From: Phaeobacter sp. CECT 5382
Lineage (GTDB): Bacteria; Pseudomonadota; Alphaproteobacteria; Rhodobacterales; Rhodobacteraceae
Direction: 5' to 3'
Length of the DNA stretch: 64,000 nucleotides
NCBI RefSeq assembly: GCF_001457775.1
Contig: NZ_CYSG01000016.1
Location: 1 to 64,000 of the forward strand
The position numbers and the translations under genes are program-made. The first letter of the stretch is position 1. The number at the start of each line of letters is the position of its first letter. Of this stretch, positions 25,165-33,375 are shown one piece after another. The notes beneath the pieces were generated by a model. That model was given only the letters and a program-made list of their open reading frames with translations, had not been told where the DNA came from and did not search any database.

Positions 25165-26154
25165 TCATGTCATCCAGCATCGGGGAAGGAAGGCGCCATT
25201 TAGGCGTTTCAGAACAGGCATAAGGGTCTGGCGCAGCAAAAAGCTATCCGGCGCCAGCAGGCGCAGGATCAGCACATCTTCCTGCAGCAGGCTTGCCCCA
25301 CCCGTCTCGGGGAGTTGGCGGCGGATGCTGTCAAGATGCGCTGCCGCATCCGGGGCAACGTAGACGACCAGTGCCATGGCCCCCGCTCCGCCTGCGATAA
25401 AGGGCTTTTGCAAGTGATCCGCGACATTGCCTGACAGCTGCATGGCATCCAGAACCAACGGCAGCCCTCTGCGTCGGATCTCGATCCGGTCGCGAAAATC
25501 GATCTGCGTCAGGATCTCGCCCATGGCGGTGCGCCCAAAAACCAGCGGCTCGACCATCAGAAACTCTGCACCTGCCTCCAGATCGACATCCAGGCGCCGA
25601 TCAACTGCGCAGCCTTGAAACAGAATGGTTTCCTGCGGCAGCCAGTTCAGTCTCCCTCCTGCTGCAACACGCAAATCGGTTCTGATCTCACCTGTCTCGT
25701 CCGGTTGCGCCCTGTAGGCCCGCTCGCAGGCCTGTGTGGTAATGGTCAATTGCGTGTGAGCGGCTGCCTGCGCAGAAAATGAAAACTGATCGCCGCCGGT
25801 AATGCCCCCAGCAGTATTCAGAAAAACCGCCTCCAGCGCACCAGCATAGGCGACACCGGTATGGGCAGCACTATCATGGGCAGCACTATCAGCACTGCGT
25901 CCCGGCGACCGCGGAAACAGGCATTTCGCAGATCCCGATTGATGCAGAGCGTCCAGCACGCTGCGCTGGCCTGCCCGCTTGGTGCTGACATGCAACCGAC
26001 CGCGCGCTCTCGGCTGTGGCGGCTGCGGCAGCACGGGCCGCGTAGCAATTATACTGAACTGCTGGGTAATCGGGATATCCTCGGGTTGCGCCAAATGCCT
26101 TTGCATTTTGCTCTCACAAGGCCTGCCCACCACAAAATTCGCCTGTTTTTGCAT
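25165..26154 (-). CDS. ureD: Urease accessory protein UreD (UreH)
   Basis: 329 residues from the ATG at 26154; a GTG precedes it at 26157 and an ATG at 26106 is another option. The UreD core begins at [14 protein letters not shown] (about residue 49). [21 protein letters not shown] and [10 protein letters not shown] are conserved blocks. UreD binds apo-urease with UreF and UreG and carries nickel through an internal tunnel. The N-terminal 45 residues are not conserved-looking. A perfect 15-base tandem duplication at 25861-25890 doubles five residues ([10 protein letters not shown]) in a variable loop. It is the first gene of the ure operon, divergent from urtA. Confidence 0.93.
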   Translation of the reverse strand: MQKQANFVVGRPCESKMQRHLAQPEDIPITQQFSIIATRPVLPQPPQPRARGRLHVSTKRAGQRSVLDALHQSGSAKCLFPRSPGRSADSAAHDSAAHTGVAYAGALEAVFLNTAGGITGGDQFSFSAQAAAHTQLTITTQACERAYRAQPDETGEIRTDLRVAAGGRLNWLPQETILFQGCAVDRRLDVDLEAGAEFLMVEPLVFGRTAMGEILTQIDFRDRIEIRRRGLPLVLDAMQLSGNVADHLQKPFIAGGAGAMALVVYVAPDAAAHLDSIRRQLPETGGASLLQEDVLILRLLAPDSFLLRQTLMPVLKRLNGAFLPRCWMT

Positions 26155-26157
26155 CAC

Positions 26158-26468
26158 AGGCCACTGCGGCGCCTAAATTTCGCCCGCCGCCAGTCGTTTG
26201 CGCTGAAAAAAAAGGCATAGCGCAGCTATTTGTGAAAATCCCCCTTGGCAGATTTGCCAAAAAGCTCCCCCGCAAGAAACGATGAGGAACTTGCCGGGGA
26301 CAGGGTGTCTGAAAACAGGATGTCTGAAAACGGGGGTGTGTGACGACCAGACGATTGGACCTCGAGACGGCCGCCACACGGTTTGCAACACGAAGTTGCG
26401 GGATCAGGTAAGGGAAGTGGGCACTGCTGTGCAAGCCCTTCCCACCGGGAGCCCGCAGGGAGAACAAC
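26158..26468. promoter_or_regulatory. Divergent control region between ureD and urtA
   Basis: 311 bases separate the urease operon from the urea-transporter operon. Visible elements are the inverted repeat TTGGCA-GATT-TGCCAA (26245-26260), a 15-base direct repeat containing TGTCTGAAAAC (26306 and 26321), and GCAC-TGCT-GTGC (26421-26432) 37 bases before urtA. None matches the spacing of a sigma-54 promoter or an NtrC dyad exactly. Confidence 0.45.
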
Positions 26469-27749
26469 ATGAACTTTCTGAAATCCACTCTGGCAGGCTC
26501 AATGGTTTTTGCCTCATTGGCCACGGCGGCCCTTTCCGCAGAAGACACCATCAAGGTAGGCGTGCTGCATTCGCTGTCCGGCACCATGGCCATTTCCGAG
26601 ACCACGCTGAAAGACACCATGCTGATGCTGATCGAACAGCAAAACGCCAAGGGCGGCCTGCTTGGCAAACAGCTTGAGGCGGTTGTGGTTGACCCGGCCT
26701 CTGACTGGCCGCTGTTTGCAGAAAAAGCCCGCGAGCTGCTGTCCGTGCATGAGGTCGACGTGATCTTTGGCAACTGGACCTCTGTCAGCCGTAAATCCGT
26801 GCTGCCAGTAATCGAAGAGCTGAACGGCCTGCTGTTTTACCCGGTGCAATACGAGGGCGAAGAAAGCTCCAAGAACGTGTTCTACACTGGTGCGGCGCCC
26901 AACCAGCAGGCCATCCCGGCGACGGATTACTTCCTCGAAGAGCTGGGGGTTGAAAAATTCGCCCTGCTCGGCACCGACTACGTCTACCCACGCACCACAA
27001 ACAATATCCTTGAAAGCTATCTGAAATCCAACGGCATTGCCGATGCCGATATCTTTGTGAACTACACTCCCTTTGGACACTCTGACTGGTCCAAGATCGT
27101 GGCAGACGTTGTGGCACTGGGTGCGGATGGCAAAAAGGTCGGGGTGATTTCCACCATCAACGGCGATGCCAATATCGGCTTTTACAAGGAGCTGGCCGCA
27201 GCTGGTATTTCGGCGGATGACATTCCAGTCGTTGCCTTCTCTGTTGGTGAAGAAGAACTGTCGGGGCTGGATACTGCCAATCTGGAGGGACACCTGGCGG
27301 CCTGGAACTACTTCCAATCTGCCGACACAGAGATCAACGCCTCATTTGTCGACACCTGGAAAACCACCATGGGGGCGGAACGCGTCACCAATGATCCGAT
27401 GGAAGCGCATTTCATCGGCTTCAACATGTGGCTGAATGCCGCCACCGAAGCTGGCAGTGTCGAGGTCGATGCCGTGCGTACCGCCATGTACGGGCAAGAA
27501 TACCCGAACCTGACTGGCGGCACCGCTGTGATGTTGCCCAACCACCACCTGGCCAAGCCGGTTCTGATCGGCGAGATCCAGGCGGACGGCCAGTTTGACA
27601 TCATCAGCCAGACCACCGAGGTTCCCGGCGATGCCTGGACCGATTTCCTGCCGGAATCTGCGGTTCTGGTGTCTGATTGGAAAGATCTGGGCTGCGGTAT
27701 GTACAATACCGAAACCAAGACCTGCGTTCAGACGCTGTCGAACTACTGA
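26469..27749 (+). CDS. urtA: Urea ABC transporter, substrate-binding protein
   Basis: 426 residues. The signal peptide occupies residues 1-23 (LATAALSA cleavage), followed by a type-I periplasmic-binding fold. VGVLHSLSGTMAISE, LFYPVQYEGEE, YTGAAPNQQAIPA, YPRTTNNILESYL and AWNYFQS are diagnostic of the FmdD/UrtA amide-urea branch. It captures urea in the periplasm for UrtBC. The start ATG has GGGAG upstream. A strong hairpin with T-run follows the stop, probably limiting read-through so that UrtA is made in excess over the membrane parts. Confidence 0.97.
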   Translation: MNFLKSTLAGSMVFASLATAALSAEDTIKVGVLHSLSGTMAISETTLKDTMLMLIEQQNAKGGLLGKQLEAVVVDPASDWPLFAEKARELLSVHEVDVIFGNWTSVSRKSVLPVIEELNGLLFYPVQYEGEESSKNVFYTGAAPNQQAIPATDYFLEELGVEKFALLGTDYVYPRTTNNILESYLKSNGIADADIFVNYTPFGHSDWSKIVADVVALGADGKKVGVISTINGDANIGFYKELAAAGISADDIPVVAFSVGEEELSGLDTANLEGHLAAWNYFQSADTEINASFVDTWKTTMGAERVTNDPMEAHFIGFNMWLNAATEAGSVEVDAVRTAMYGQEYPNLTGGTAVMLPNHHLAKPVLIGEIQADGQFDIISQTTEVPGDAWTDFLPESAVLVSDWKDLGCGMYNTETKTCVQTLSNY

Positions 27750-27772
27750 TCCGACTTTCCTTTACAACCTTC

Positions 27773-27804
27773 GGAGAGGGCCGGGCTGGCCCTCTCCCGT
27801 TTTT
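27773..27804 (+). terminator. Hairpin terminator/attenuator between urtA and urtB
   Basis: GGAGAGGGCC - GGGCT - GGCCCTCTCC is a perfect 10-bp stem followed by CGTTTTT. It lies inside the urt operon, 23 bases after urtA, as often seen after binding-protein genes. Confidence 0.85.
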
Positions 27805-27824
27805 GACCTGCGGAACGTCCTGAT

Positions 27825-29816
27825 ATGAAAAACCTACTTTTTGCGGGTCTCGCAATTCTTTTGTCCTGCCTGATGGCCACCGCGCAGGAGGTACGACAGG
27901 AGGTACGACAGGGGCCTGCGATTCAGGCCGTTTTGCAGGAGCATCAGGCACTGATCGCCAAAAGCTCACGCAAAACAATTGCGCCTGCGATTGATGCGAT
28001 TGCCAACAGCGGGCTTGAACAGGCGCAGACCGTGCTGCAGGTCTGGGCCGAAAAAAAGATGTGGATGCGCAAATCCGATCTGCAGTTCTTTATCGGTGCC
28101 CCAACAGAGAATGGTTTGATCGAACTGACCGATTTCGACGGTGGCGCTGTTCTGGGAGCGCTTCCCAAGGCCGAAGTAAAGCAACTGAAACCCAACAGCG
28201 GTGTACGGGCACTGATCGCCACCGCATTGGTCAGGTTTCAGCTGAGCGATCCAGACCCAGCCCGTCGCCAGGACGCGCTGACCTCGCTGCAAAGAGACCC
28301 CGACGCCACGCTCCTCGCCCCCCTGCGGGCCTCGATCCCTGCTGAGCCGGATGCAGGATTGAAGGCACAGAAACAGCGGTTGGAACGGTTGATGACCATT
28401 GGTTATGACAGCGACACCCAGGCGCGTATCGCGGCCATCAGCGATATGTCCGGGGGTCTCGGCGTAGATCTGCGCGCCACCCTGAACCCACTTGTCGCCA
28501 CCACCAGAAATGTCGTCGCTGGCACTTTCCCCGCCGCGCGGCCCGAAACGGCCAATGTCGCAGCGGTGCTCACCCCAGGGCAGGACGGGTTTTCACAGGC
28601 CCAAGCCTATGAGCTACTGGTTGCCAAAGGACTGGCACCGCCGCGCATCACGCAGGCGGACATACGCGCGGCCCTGACTGCAAATATCAAGGATGAACAG
28701 GTTGCCGGTTTTGCCGTGACAGAGCTGGACAATGACGCCACCCGACAGCAGGCCTATAGTGTCCTGGCAAATTCAGGGGCTGTTTCACCCTTTGTAACCG
28801 ACGATCAAGTCGCCGCCGCGCTGCAAAGCCACGTCTTTTTTGACAGCTTCGCCGATCCTTCGCCCAAAGTGACCACTGCCGCTGTTGCAGCACTGCGCAA
28901 CATCGACGCAAAGGTCAGCCTGAACCAGGCGGTTGATCTTACACTGGACGCACTGTCGCTTGCTTCGATCTATTTCCTGGCCGCCATTGGTCTCGCTATC
29001 ACCTTTGGGGTGATGGGGGTGATCAATATGGCCCATGGCGAATTCATCATGATGGGGGCCTATACCGGCTACGTTGTGCAGCAGATCATTCCGGATCACA
29101 CACTGTCCATTATCGTGGCGATCCCAGCTGCCTTTGCCGTCACCTTTGCCGCCGGGGTCGCGATGGAGCGACTGGTGATCCGCTGGCTCTATGCCCGCCC
29201 GCTGGAAACCCTTCTGGCAACCTTTGGGATTTCCATTGCCCTGCAACAGCTGGCGAAAAACATCTTTGGAACCCAAGCCCGACCGCTAACCTCCCCTGGC
29301 TGGTTGGATGGGGCATGGGCGCTCAATGACGTGGTCTCCATCAGCTACATCCGCATCGCCATCTTCTGTCTGGCGCTGATCTTTCTGGGGATTTTCCTCT
29401 ACATCATGAAACGCACGCGACTGGGGCTGGAAACCCGTGCGGTGACCCAGAACCCCAACATGGCCGCCTCCATGGGGATCAATCCGGGGTGGGTGAACAT
29501 GCTGACCTTTGGGCTGGGTTCAGGCATTGCCGGCGTCGCAGGCGTGGCGATTGGTTTGTTTGCCAAGGTCACATCGGAATTGGGGTCGGACTATATCGTC
29601 CAAAGTTTCATGACCGTTGTGGTCGGCGGTGTTGGCAATATCTGGGGCACCCTCGCGGGCGCTGCCATGGTGGGCTTTTTGCAAAAAGGGATCGAGTGGC
29701 TGAACCCTTCCAACACCCTTGCCGCGCAAACCTACATGATCGTCTTCATCATCATTTTCATTCAGTTCCGACCCAGAGGCATCATAGCCCTCAAAGGTCG
29801 GGCTGCGGGGGACTAA
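27825..29816 (+). CDS. urtB: Urea ABC transporter permease UrtB with long N-terminal domain
   Basis: 663 residues. A signal peptide (1-21) leads into a soluble Gln/Ala-rich region of about 350 residues with repeated helical units, presumably periplasmic. The LivH-like permease of about 290 residues begins near residue 375 (TLDALSLASIYFLAAIGLAITFGVMGVINMAHGEFIMMGAYTGY). The permease signature GLETRAVTQNPNMAASMGI and the C-terminal FRPRGIIALKGR are intact. UrtB and UrtC form the channel for urea. Cyanobacterial UrtB lacks the long N-terminus; proteobacterial ones have it. A 12-base tandem duplication (27886-27909) repeats EVRQ after the signal peptide. Confidence 0.95.
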   Translation: MKNLLFAGLAILLSCLMATAQEVRQEVRQGPAIQAVLQEHQALIAKSSRKTIAPAIDAIANSGLEQAQTVLQVWAEKKMWMRKSDLQFFIGAPTENGLIELTDFDGGAVLGALPKAEVKQLKPNSGVRALIATALVRFQLSDPDPARRQDALTSLQRDPDATLLAPLRASIPAEPDAGLKAQKQRLERLMTIGYDSDTQARIAAISDMSGGLGVDLRATLNPLVATTRNVVAGTFPAARPETANVAAVLTPGQDGFSQAQAYELLVAKGLAPPRITQADIRAALTANIKDEQVAGFAVTELDNDATRQQAYSVLANSGAVSPFVTDDQVAAALQSHVFFDSFADPSPKVTTAAVAALRNIDAKVSLNQAVDLTLDALSLASIYFLAAIGLAITFGVMGVINMAHGEFIMMGAYTGYVVQQIIPDHTLSIIVAIPAAFAVTFAAGVAMERLVIRWLYARPLETLLATFGISIALQQLAKNIFGTQARPLTSPGWLDGAWALNDVVSISYIRIAIFCLALIFLGIFLYIMKRTRLGLETRAVTQNPNMAASMGINPGWVNMLTFGLGSGIAGVAGVAIGLFAKVTSELGSDYIVQSFMTVVVGGVGNIWGTLAGAAMVGFLQKGIEWLNPSNTLAAQTYMIVFIIIFIQFRPRGIIALKGRAAGD

Positions 29817-29820
29817 GGGC

Positions 29821-31050
29821 ATGCAGCATTCTTTCATCAGCAAAAACCCGTCTGTTCTGGTCTTTCTTGCAATCCTTGCGCTGTTCACCCTGAGCGTGAC
29901 CCTGCTGTCCGAAGGGCTTGGGCTTGGGCTCATCTCCACCAGTTTTGTCAAAACCCTGGGCAAGACCCTGTGTCTGTGCCTGATTGCGGTTGCGATGGAT
30001 CTGGTCTGGGGCTTTACAGGAATTCTCAGCCTCGGGCATTTCGCCTTTTTTGGCCTGGGCGGCTATATGATCGGCATGTGGCTGATGTATGAGCGCACCC
30101 GCCTGATCGTGGTGCAATCGCTATCGCAATCGGAAATCCCCCCCACCCAGTCCGAGGTGGTCGACGCCATCGGCAACCAGATTTTCGGCGTGGTTGGATC
30201 CAGTGAATTCCCGCTGGTCTGGATCTTTGCCGACAGTCTGGTTTTGCAGCTGGCACTGGTGCTGCTGGTACCCGGCATTCTGGCACTGGTCTTTGGCTGG
30301 CTGGCCTTTCGTAGCCGGGTCACCGGGGTTTATCTGTCAATCCTGACACAGGCGATGACCCTGGCGCTGGCGCTATATCTGTTTCAGAACGATAGCGGCT
30401 TGCGGGGCAACAACGGCCTGTCTGGTTTGCAGAACCTGCCAGGAGTTTCCGCCTCGCAGGATGCGGTCTCGCTCTGGTTTCTCTGGGCCTCGGCGCTGGC
30501 TCTGGGGCTTGGCTATTTGCTGTCCGCCTGGATCGTTTCCGGCAAATTCGGCTCTGCCATTCGCGGCATTCGCGACAATGAGGCCCGCGTGCGGTTCCTT
30601 GGCTATTCGGTCGTGTCCTACAAGCTGGCGATCTTCACCCTGACCGCCTGCATCGCGGCCATCGCAGGGGCGCTGTATTATCCGCAGGCGGGGATTATCA
30701 ATCCAGCAGAGATGGCCCCCATCGCGTCGATCTACCTGGCAGTTTTGGTCGCAATCGGCGGGCGTGGGCGGCTGTATGGCGCGGTGATCGGAGCCGCGTT
30801 GGTTAGCCTGTTGTCCACATGGTTCACTGGCGGCCAAGCCCCCGACATCTCGCTAGGGTTTTACACAATCAAGTGGGTTGATTGGTGGTTGGTCCTGCTG
30901 GGGCTTTCCTTTGTCGCAGTGACATTGTTCGCCCCCAAAGGCATCGGCGGTCTGGTGGATTATTGGACCAATCGCCAGACACCTGACCGACATGGCGCAG
31001 ATCTTGGCCCCGATGATGGCGCCCTACGCGAACAGGAGGCTTTGAAATGA
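29821..31050 (+). CDS. urtC: Urea ABC transporter permease UrtC
   Basis: 409 residues, LivM-type permease with about ten membrane segments. KTLGKTLCLCLIAVAMDLVWGFTGILSLGHFAFFGLGGYMIGMWL and SGKFGSAIRGIRDNEARVRFLGYSV are typical. The loop between helices 3 and 4 (about residues 85-135) is extended, as in UrtC homologues. It pairs with UrtB. It starts 4 bases after urtB and overlaps urtD by ATGA. Confidence 0.96.
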   Translation: MQHSFISKNPSVLVFLAILALFTLSVTLLSEGLGLGLISTSFVKTLGKTLCLCLIAVAMDLVWGFTGILSLGHFAFFGLGGYMIGMWLMYERTRLIVVQSLSQSEIPPTQSEVVDAIGNQIFGVVGSSEFPLVWIFADSLVLQLALVLLVPGILALVFGWLAFRSRVTGVYLSILTQAMTLALALYLFQNDSGLRGNNGLSGLQNLPGVSASQDAVSLWFLWASALALGLGYLLSAWIVSGKFGSAIRGIRDNEARVRFLGYSVVSYKLAIFTLTACIAAIAGALYYPQAGIINPAEMAPIASIYLAVLVAIGGRGRLYGAVIGAALVSLLSTWFTGGQAPDISLGFYTIKWVDWWLVLLGLSFVAVTLFAPKGIGGLVDYWTNRQTPDRHGADLGPDDGALREQEALK

Positions 31051-31796
31051 GCCCACTATTGGAAGTTTCCGGCGTGTCCGTCAGCTTTGACGGGTTCCGC
31101 GCCATCAACAACCTATCCTTTCGCATTGGCAAGGCAGAGCTGCGGGCTGTCATTGGCCCAAACGGGGCCGGCAAGACCACGTTCATGGATATTGTCACCG
31201 GCAAGACCCGCCCCGATGAAGGCCGCGTCACCTGGAAGACGAGCGAAGACAGATCGATATCTTTGCTCAAACTGAGCGAAGCCCGGATTGCCCAGGCTGG
31301 TGTTGGGCGCAAGTTCCAAAAACCCACCGTGTTTGAGGATCAAACCGTGCAGGAAAACCTGCTGCTGGCGCTAAAGAAACCACGTGGATGGATGGCCGTG
31401 CTGATGTACCGGCCAAATGACACCGATTTTGCCAAGGTCGCAGATCTGGCGCAGCAAGTTGGTCTGGCGGATGCGCTCCTGCGTAAATCAGGCGAGCTGA
31501 GCCATGGTCAAAAGCAATGGCTGGAAATCGGCATGCTGCTGGCGCAGGAGCCTCGGCTTTTGCTGGTCGATGAACCCGCAGCCGGCATGACACCCGAAGA
31601 GCGCGAGCACACAACCGACATCCTGCTGGAGGCTGCCAAGACCCGCGCCGTCGTGGTTGTTGAACACGACATGGAATTCGTGCGTCGCCTGAACTGCAAG
31701 GTGACAGTTCTGCACGAAGGCTCTGTTCTGGCTGAAGGCAGTCTGGATCATGTGACTGCGAACCAAAAAGTCATTGATGTCTATCTGGGGCGATAA
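31047..31796 (+). CDS. urtD: Urea ABC transporter ATP-binding protein UrtD
   Basis: 249 residues. The Walker A GPNGAGKTT is near 36-44, the signature LSHGQKQWLEIGMLL (C-loop reads LSHGQ instead of LSGGQ, usual for UrtD), and Walker B LLLVDEPAAGMTPEE, followed by VVVEHDMEFV. It is one of two ATPases driving urea uptake and acts at the inner face of the membrane. It overlaps urtC by 4 bases and is followed by urtE after 3. Confidence 0.96.
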   Translation: MSPLLEVSGVSVSFDGFRAINNLSFRIGKAELRAVIGPNGAGKTTFMDIVTGKTRPDEGRVTWKTSEDRSISLLKLSEARIAQAGVGRKFQKPTVFEDQTVQENLLLALKKPRGWMAVLMYRPNDTDFAKVADLAQQVGLADALLRKSGELSHGQKQWLEIGMLLAQEPRLLLVDEPAAGMTPEEREHTTDILLEAAKTRAVVVVEHDMEFVRRLNCKVTVLHEGSVLAEGSLDHVTANQKVIDVYLGR

Positions 31797-31799
31797 ACC

Positions 31800-32495
31800 A
31801 TGCTGAAACTTGACAATCTGACCCTGCACTATGGGCATTCGCAAATCCTGAATGGCATCTCATTGGAGGCGAAACAGGGCGAAGTGACCTGTGTCATGGG
31901 CACCAATGGCGTTGGCAAGACCAGCCTGATCAAGGCGATTTCGGGCACCCATGCACGCTCTGGCGGAACCATGTCTCTGGATGGCGAGGATCTCGGGGTG
32001 CTACCTGCCCATAAGCTGGCGCAGATGGGCATCGCCTATGTGCCGCAGGGGCGGGAGATCTTTCCGCTGCTGACTGTGCGAGAAAACCTGGAAACCGGCT
32101 TTGCCTGCCTGCCGCCTCAGGACCATGTCATTCCTGACCAGATCTTTGAACTGTTTCCGGTCCTGCACAAGATGCAGGCGCGGCGCGGCGGTGATCTGTC
32201 CGGCGGCCAGCAACAGCAATTGGCCATCGCCCGCGCGCTGATCACCCGCCCCAAACTCCTGCTTCTGGACGAGCCGACCGAAGGCATCCAGCCAAATATC
32301 ATTCAGCAGATTGGCGAAGTCATTCGCCTGCTGCGCAAGCAGGGCGATATGGCGATTATCCTCGTGGAGCAATATTTTGAATTTGCCTATGATCTGGCAG
32401 ATACATTCGTGGTTCTGCGCCGTGGCGAGGTTATGCTTGAGGGGGCAAAGGACGTGCTGACAAAGGCAGAGCTGCTAAAGGGCGTCTCTGTCTGA
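31800..32495 (+). CDS. urtE: Urea ABC transporter ATP-binding protein UrtE
   Basis: 231 residues, LivF type. Walker A GTNGVGKTS, signature LSGGQQQQLAIARALITRP, Walker B LLLLDEPTEGIQPNII, and H-loop replaced by EQYFEFAYD, as is normal in UrtE. It is the last gene of the urt operon. No terminator hairpin was seen in the 48 bases before the convergent HxlR gene. Confidence 0.96.
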   Translation: MLKLDNLTLHYGHSQILNGISLEAKQGEVTCVMGTNGVGKTSLIKAISGTHARSGGTMSLDGEDLGVLPAHKLAQMGIAYVPQGREIFPLLTVRENLETGFACLPPQDHVIPDQIFELFPVLHKMQARRGGDLSGGQQQQLAIARALITRPKLLLLDEPTEGIQPNIIQQIGEVIRLLRKQGDMAIILVEQYFEFAYDLADTFVVLRRGEVMLEGAKDVLTKAELLKGVSV

Positions 32496-32543
32496 ATGAT
32501 CAACCCTTTCGTGACCTAAACCTCTGAGGTCAAATCCGTTTCC

Positions 32544-32945
32544 CTAGCGCCTGTATTCCCGGCCCCAGGCATGCAGCGCCTCAATGACACCGCGCAGCTT
32601 CTGGCCCTTTTCCGTCAAACTGTATTCCACATGTGGCGGCACCACCGGGAATACCTTGCGGTTCAAAATTCCATCCGCCTCAAGCTCGCGCAACTGTTTG
32701 GTAAGGCTGCGCTGCGTGACGCTGCCCATCCGGCGCGCCAGCTGGTTAAAGCGTAAAGTGTCGCTGAGCAGATGATAGATGATCAACCCCTTCCACTTGC
32801 CAGCGATTTGCTCCAGCCCGGCCTCGACCGGGCAGCCTGCACTACAATTATACTGTGGAAACCGCGCCTGCGCGCCAGCCAGGGATGTCTCCGCATCTGG
32901 CTTCATCGCGTCCTCCGTTGCGGGAATAGCTTTTACAGTATCCAT
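32544..32945 (-). CDS. HxlR-family transcriptional regulator
   Basis: 133 residues from the ATG at 32945 (AGG about 7 bases upstream; a TTG at 32963 is in frame but less likely). The winged-helix HxlR domain spans about 30-130 (CPVEAGLEQIAGKWKGLIIYHLL, RFNQLARRMGSVTQRSLTKQLRELEADGILNRKVFPVVPPHVEYSLTEKG). Two cysteines (NCSAGC) lie just before the domain, in the place where redox-sensing HxlR proteins such as QorR carry their reactive Cys. It is divergent from a monooxygenase-like gene and a quinone-oxidoreductase-like gene, which are probably its targets. Confidence 0.9.
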   Translation of the reverse strand: MDTVKAIPATEDAMKPDAETSLAGAQARFPQYNCSAGCPVEAGLEQIAGKWKGLIIYHLLSDTLRFNQLARRMGSVTQRSLTKQLRELEADGILNRKVFPVVPPHVEYSLTEKGQKLRGVIEALHAWGREYRR

Positions 32946-33039
32946 TTCGTGCCTACCTGCCAATTATGTGCGTATTGCCCAGATTGCTCCTGAAGATACA
33001 TGCTTTCCAGCAAGATCAATGTCAAAGGAGAAATCTGTT

Positions 33040-33327
33040 ATGACCCTCACCATTCTGGCACAAATCACTGCTACCGAAGGCAAGGAAGACTTCGTGCGTG
33101 CAGAGCTGAACAAGCTGGTCGATATTACACGCGCGGAGCCAGGTTGTCTGCAATACGTCCTGCACAGCGACAATGAAAACCCTCATTTCTTTGTCTTTTA
33201 TGAGGAGTGGGAAAGCCGCGCCTTGTGGCAGCAGCATATGAACGCGCCGCATCTCAAAGCCTATATTGAGGCCACAAAGGATGCGGTTGACGCCTTTGTC
33301 CTCAATGAAATGACCAAAACCGACTGA
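33040..33327 (+). CDS. Antibiotic biosynthesis monooxygenase domain protein (YgiN-like)
   Basis: 95 residues, a single ABM domain (dimeric ferredoxin-like barrel): ITATEGKEDFVRAELNKLVDITRAEPGCLQYVLHSDNENPHFFVFYEEWESRALWQQHM. YgiN-type members oxidise menadiol-like quinols or act as quinone monooxygenases; the substrate here is unknown. AAAGGAG lies 9 bases before the ATG. It is followed 48 bases later by a zinc-independent alcohol-dehydrogenase-like gene on the same strand and is divergent from the HxlR regulator. Confidence 0.88.
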   Translation: MTLTILAQITATEGKEDFVRAELNKLVDITRAEPGCLQYVLHSDNENPHFFVFYEEWESRALWQQHMNAPHLKAYIEATKDAVDAFVLNEMTKTD

Positions 33328-33375
33328 ACGCTGCCCCACCTGCAGACTACAAGACGCAAACCAAGGAATCCCTTT

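Noticed and set aside
26245-26260. Possible sigma-54 promoter upstream of urtA
   Set aside because: TTGGCAGATTTGCC has GG and GC only 9 bases apart instead of 12; it is better described as an inverted repeat.
26421-26432. Possible NtrC site GCAC-N4-GTGC
   Set aside because: The NtrC dyad needs about 7 bases between half-sites, so it was recorded only as a palindrome.
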